Program-made: the position numbers and the translations under genes
The notes under the pieces: generated by a model
Databases searched by the model: none
What the model saw: the letters and a program-made list of their open reading frames with translations, nothing else
What the model was told of the DNA's origin: nothing
Assembly (NCBI GenBank): GCA_003695725.1
Contig: RFHX01000372.1
Span: 1 to 10,028, forward strand
Direction of reading: 5' to 3'
Source: Candidatus Schekmanbacteria bacterium
Lineage (GTDB): Bacteria > Schekmanbacteria > GWA2-38-11 > J061
DNA length: 10,028 nucleotides
Shown here: positions 7,630-10,028 of the stretch, piece after piece
How positions within the stretch are numbered: the stretch's first letter is position 1
Layout of the letters: each line of letters begins with the position of its first letter

Positions 7630-7658
7630 TTAGTATCAAATCAAATGAAGTGTGGCAA
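7630..7658 (-). promoter_or_regulatory. Weak candidate sigma-70 promoter for phoBR
   Basis: On the minus strand TTGCCA (7658-7653) is followed after 17 bp by TACTAA (7635-7630). The -35 matches the consensus in five of six positions, the -10 in only three. It would start transcription about 20 nt before the phoB ATG. It is the best candidate in the tRNA-phoB gap, but readthrough from the tRNA promoter is an equally good explanation. Confidence 0.28.
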
Positions 7659-7698
7659 AAAAAGTTGGTATGAAATGCGAATTTTTTGAACACTGAAG

Positions 7699-7772
7699 GG
7701 TGGGCGAAGGGGCTCGAACCCTCGACAACTGGATCCACAGTCCAGCGCTCTACCAACTGAGCTACGCCCACC
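7699..7772 (-). tRNA. tRNA-His (anticodon GTG)
   Basis: A full cloverleaf is visible on the minus strand. The acceptor stem pairs GTGGGCG with CGCCCAC. The D-arm is GCTC/GAGC, the anticodon stem CTGGA/TCCAG encloses loop CTGTGGA with GTG at 34-36, and the T-arm GAGGG/CCCTT encloses TTCGAGC. The extra G at -1 opposite discriminator C73 is the hallmark of histidine tRNA and is encoded in the gene. The base after C73 is C but is followed by TT, so the 3' CCA is not encoded and must be added. It lies 91 bp upstream of the phoB ATG in the same direction, with no terminator seen between. Confidence 0.97.
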
Positions 7773-7808
7773 ATAGCTCTAAAGAATATACCAATCTTAG
7801 GATGCCCA

Positions 7809-7837
7809 AATGTAATTTAATGATTACACTTTGTCAA
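7809..7837 (-). promoter_or_regulatory. Sigma-70-type promoter for tRNA-His
   Basis: On the minus strand a perfect TTGACA -35 (7837-7832) is followed after 17 bp by TACATT (7814-7809, four of six). This places the transcript start roughly 30 nt before the tRNA 5' end. The spacer holds a perfect 6-bp inverted repeat, TGTAAT and ATTACA (7828-7823 and 7816-7811), around a 6-nt centre. That could be an operator or simply AT-rich chance. Confidence 0.6.
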
Positions 7838-7843
7838 GCCAAT

Positions 7844-7912
7844 CCTTTCCTCTTCTTTTTTTATCAAAAAAATTATCGTGACTAAAAAATTACCTGCTAA
7901 GAGGTGTAAAGG
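7844..7912. repeat. Bulged inverted repeat between the tRNA-His and fabH promoters
   Basis: CCTTT and CCTCTT at 7844-7854 are complementary to AAGAGG (7899-7904) and AAAGG (7908-7912), with a 3-nt TGT bulge. Inside lies a T7-ATC-A7 palindrome (7856-7872). It stands upstream of both divergent promoters and inside no coding frame that I can support. It could be a protein-binding region or chance in AT-rich spacer. Apart from this and the two promoters, the 298-bp region from 7773 to 8070 shows nothing I can name. Confidence 0.28.
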
Positions 7913-7990
7913 AAGATGCTATCAAATTTATAATTCATACAGAAAGCCAAATCAAAACCAGCATTTTTATGTAGTTATAACAGCCCATCC

Positions 7991-8019
7991 TTGACACCTA
8001 AATTTTTTTTTAATAAAAA
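7991..8019 (+). promoter_or_regulatory. Sigma-70-type promoter for fabH
   Basis: A perfect TTGACA (7991-7996) is followed by a 17-bp T-rich spacer and TAAAAA (8014-8019, four of six). The predicted start near 8026 gives a leader of about 45 nt before the fabH ATG. CACCT (7995-7999) and AGGTG (8019-8023) form a short inverted repeat across the promoter, too short to call an operator. Confidence 0.6.
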
Positions 8020-8070
8020 GGTGCGATTATTTCTTTCCATAAAAAATTTAAATGAGGATTTCTTTACATT

Positions 8071-9057
8071 ATGGCTAAAATAAATGCGAGAATTATTGGA
8101 ACAGGAGCATATTTGCCTGAAAAAATTTATGACAATGCTTATTTTGAAAAAATTCTGGATACAAGCGACGAATGGATTACGGAAAGGACAGGAATAAAGG
8201 AAAGGCATATTGCCCCTCCTGAAATGGCATCGTCTGACCTTGCAACAGAAGCGGCAAAAAAAGCAATAAAAGTATCAGGCATTTCAGCAAAAGATATTGA
8301 AGCAATCATCTGTGCAACAATTACTCCTGATATGTTCTTTCCTCCAACTGCCTGCTTCGTACAAAAAAATCTGGGAATCAAAAATTCAGCAGCTTTCGAT
8401 GTGGCAGCTGTTTGTTCAGGATTCATATATGCCCTTACAGTTGCAGACAGTTTTATAAAAGCAGGAAAGTTCAAAAAAGTCCTTGTCATTGGTGTTGAGG
8501 TAATGAGCAAAATCATAGATTATACTGACCGCACAACTTGTGTAATTTTTGGAGACGGAGCAGGTGCGGCAGTGGTTTCCGCAGAAAAGGGAAGCCGAGG
8601 AATCCTATCAACCCACATCTACTCAGATGGCAGCTATTCTCATCTTATTCAGATGCCGGGTGGCGGGTCGCGCAATCCTTGCTCGATGGAAGTAATTGAA
8701 AAGCGACTTCCTTTTGTCAAAATGAAGGGAAGAGAAACCTTCAAAATAGCCGTAAGAGCAATGGAACAATGTTGTAGAGATGCACTTGAAACAAACAATC
8801 TCGAACCCAAAGACATAGATATTTTTGTACCTCATCAGGCAAATAAAAGGATAATCGATGCCGTTGCCCAAAGGCTTAAGATACCCGAAGAAAAGATAAT
8901 CGTAACAATTCACAAGCATGGCAATACCTCTGCTGCCTCTGTACCTATGGCTCTCAATGAAGCGGTGGAGGAAGGAAAAATCAAAGAAGGCGACTATGTC
9001 TTGATGTCTGCTTTTGGCGGAGGTCTGAGTTGGGGTTCAATCCTAATGAAATGGTAA
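8071..9057 (+). CDS. fabH: Beta-ketoacyl-ACP synthase III (FabH)
   Basis: Cytoplasmic enzyme that starts type II fatty-acid synthesis by condensing an acyl-CoA (often acetyl-CoA) with malonyl-ACP. The 328-residue length fits the family (about 317 in E. coli). The catalytic triad is intact: Cys115 in AAVCSGF, His255 in VPHQANKRI and Asn285 in HGNTSAAS. Trp35 in SDEWI, GDGAGAAVV at 161-169 and a C-terminal GGGLSWGS are also typical. IHKHGNTSAAS has His where the usual motif has Tyr before GN, a small oddity. GAGGA at 8054-8058 is 12 nt from the ATG, longer than ideal; an in-frame TGA at 8053-8055 limits upstream starts. Unlike many fabH genes it has no plsX or fabD beside it. It converges on the next gene with 20 bp between and no clear terminator. 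Primer preference cannot be read from the sequence. Confidence 0.95.
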   Translation: MAKINARIIGTGAYLPEKIYDNAYFEKILDTSDEWITERTGIKERHIAPPEMASSDLATEAAKKAIKVSGISAKDIEAIICATITPDMFFPPTACFVQKNLGIKNSAAFDVAAVCSGFIYALTVADSFIKAGKFKKVLVIGVEVMSKIIDYTDRTTCVIFGDGAGAAVVSAEKGSRGILSTHIYSDGSYSHLIQMPGGGSRNPCSMEVIEKRLPFVKMKGRETFKIAVRAMEQCCRDALETNNLEPKDIDIFVPHQANKRIIDAVAQRLKIPEEKIIVTIHKHGNTSAASVPMALNEAVEEGKIKEGDYVLMSAFGGGLSWGSILMKW

Positions 9058-9077
9058 TCTTTCTCTGAACGAGATCT

Positions 9078-9950
9078 TTAAATGCAAGATTTTAGAAATC
9101 CTGACTCTGCAACTTTTTCGAATCCGTGAGATATCTTTTTAAGAAGCTTTTCATAACTTTCTCCCCCGTGAAAATCTGTACCTCCTGTTGGAATCAAGTC
9201 AAGCTCTTCACAGAGAGAAAGAAGATATTTTTCATATTTTTTTGGAGTAAGTTTTATCCTGCTCGAATTGTAAAGTGATAGTTGGGCTGGATAAGGATAG
9301 AACACCTCTACACCCATTAGACCAAGTTTTTTCAGCTCTATCAAATGATTCTTGATATTCTTAGTTTTGAAAAAACCCGGGTGTGAATGCACGGGAATAC
9401 CTCCCGCATCTCTTATCAGTGCAATAGCTTCAGCCGCTTCAAGTTTCATTCTTTTTACATAGTAAGGAGAATTGTCTCCCAGATATTTTCTGAATGCTTC
9501 ATTTAATGATTTTACATATCCTTGTTCAAGGAGAGCTTTTGCTATATGAGGCCTACCTATTGTGCCGTATCCTGATATCTCTGATACCCTCTCTACTGAA
9601 ATTTCAAAGCCCTTGTCCTTCAGTTTTTTTATCATCAATTTAGCCCTCTTTTCCCTATAATTTCGCATCTCTTGTAATTTCTTGGACAATTTCTTGTTTG
9701 AAGGGTCGATATTGTAACCAAGCACTTCAAGACGAAGTGATTTATGGCTGCAATTTATTTCCACACCATGAAGGAATTCGATAGAATGCTTTTTTAACAA
9801 TGGAATTATTTCATTCTTTTCTGATACTATGTCATGGTCAGTTATGGCAAGAATTTTGACATTATTCCTTTTTGCCATTTGCACAATATCGAAAGGAGAA
9901 AGCTCTCCGTCGGAAAGCGTGCTGTGTATATGAAGATCAAAATTATACAT
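9078..9950 (-). CDS. PHP-domain metal-dependent phosphoesterase (YciV/TrpH-like)
   Basis: Predicted cytoplasmic hydrolase of the PHP family. Known relatives include RNase AM (YciV), which acts on RNA 5' ends and on 3',5'-nucleotide bisphosphates. From the chosen start it is 290 residues. Metal-binding motifs are complete: DLHIHS with His7 and His9, SDG with Asp14, ITDHD with Asp38 and His39, GVEI with Glu64, GRPHIA with His135, HSHPG with His188 and His190, and GTDFHG with Asp259 and His261. A helical insertion at about 85-185 contains GRPHIA and is typical of the YciV/TrpH group. The frame runs upstream to a GTG at 10022, but the ATG at 9950 gives the family-standard opening just before DLHIHS. 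No Shine-Dalgarno precedes it, yet a promoter does. The exact substrate is not certain. Confidence 0.9.
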   Translation of the reverse strand: MYNFDLHIHSTLSDGELSPFDIVQMAKRNNVKILAITDHDIVSEKNEIIPLLKKHSIEFLHGVEINCSHKSLRLEVLGYNIDPSNKKLSKKLQEMRNYREKRAKLMIKKLKDKGFEISVERVSEISGYGTIGRPHIAKALLEQGYVKSLNEAFRKYLGDNSPYYVKRMKLEAAEAIALIRDAGGIPVHSHPGFFKTKNIKNHLIELKKLGLMGVEVFYPYPAQLSLYNSSRIKLTPKKYEKYLLSLCEELDLIPTGGTDFHGGESYEKLLKKISHGFEKVAESGFLKSCI

Positions 9951-9956
9951 ATTTTT

Positions 9957-9985
9957 TTTATAATTCAATCTTGATATAAAGTAAA
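9957..9985 (-). promoter_or_regulatory. Promoter of the PHP phosphoesterase gene, implying a leaderless transcript
   Basis: On the minus strand TTTACT (9985-9980, four of six) and TATAAA (9962-9957, five of six) are separated by 17 bp. Only six bases lie between the -10 and the ATG at 9950, so transcription should begin at or within a base or two of the start codon. This agrees with the lack of any Shine-Dalgarno there. Confidence 0.42.
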
Positions 9986-10028
9986 ATTGTTTAATATGGA
10001 AGCATTCAGCATATATATACACTATCCC

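Noticed and set aside
7809-7837. A third Pho box in front of tRNA-His (TTGACA, TAATCA and TTACAT on an 11-bp period)
   Set aside because: Only the first hexamer is close to TTAACA and it is already explained as a consensus -35; the others match in four or fewer positions.
7700-7885. 61-codon plus-strand frame with an ATG
   Set aside because: It reads antisense through the tRNA-His gene and into AT-rich spacer, with no protein-like pattern.
9058-9100. Bidirectional terminator between fabH and the PHP gene
   Set aside because: Only a 5-bp ATCTT/AAGAT stem is visible, with no GC-rich core or T-run, so I do not call it.
9951-10022. N-terminal extension of the PHP protein to a GTG at 10022
   Set aside because: The added 24 residues look like non-coding AT-rich sequence, contain the candidate promoter, and precede a family-standard start at the ATG.

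Overview
The window reads as chromosomal DNA from an AT-rich (roughly 35-40% GC by eye) diderm bacterium. The diderm call rests on an outer-membrane porin with a signal peptide and a C-terminal Phe, and on a PstS with a cleavable signal peptide and no lipobox cysteine. Protein families resemble those of Deltaproteobacteria, Nitrospirota and related uncultivated lineages, but I cannot place it to phylum. No mobile element, CRISPR array, broken gene or compositional island was seen.

About three quarters of the window (positions 15-7607, all on the minus strand) is one co-directional phosphate-starvation locus. In transcription order it is phoB (response regulator), phoR (sensor kinase), a coiled-coil porin, pstS (phosphate-binding protein), pstC and pstA (permeases) and pstB (ATPase). 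A ribosome-binding site at the extreme left edge points to one more gene just outside, probably phoU. phoB/phoR and pstC/pstA overlap by ATGA, and pstA/pstB overlap by 19 nt.

Two tandem-repeat Pho boxes are visible. One lies in front of the porin and one between pstS and pstC. Each has four hexamers on an 11-bp period, beginning with two perfect TTAACA units, then 9 bp and a -10 hexamer. Starvation sensed through PhoR and PhoB would thus switch on outer-membrane entry (porin), periplasmic capture (PstS) and ATP-driven import (PstCAB), with a second start for the transporter subunits. No such box is seen in front of phoBR.

The porin leader also holds a full-consensus Shine-Dalgarno sequence, folded into a hairpin and followed by a 10-codon frame. 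This is the least explained element in the window.

Upstream of phoB lies tRNA-His(GTG), minus strand, with its own consensus-like promoter. A 298-bp intergenic region (7773-8070) separates it from a divergent, apparently single-gene fabH (plus strand, fatty-acid initiation) with a good sigma-70-type promoter. fabH converges on a PHP-family phosphoesterase gene (minus strand, 9078-9950), whose promoter suggests a leaderless transcript.

I found no clearly new multi-gene system. The interest lies in the regulatory architecture.
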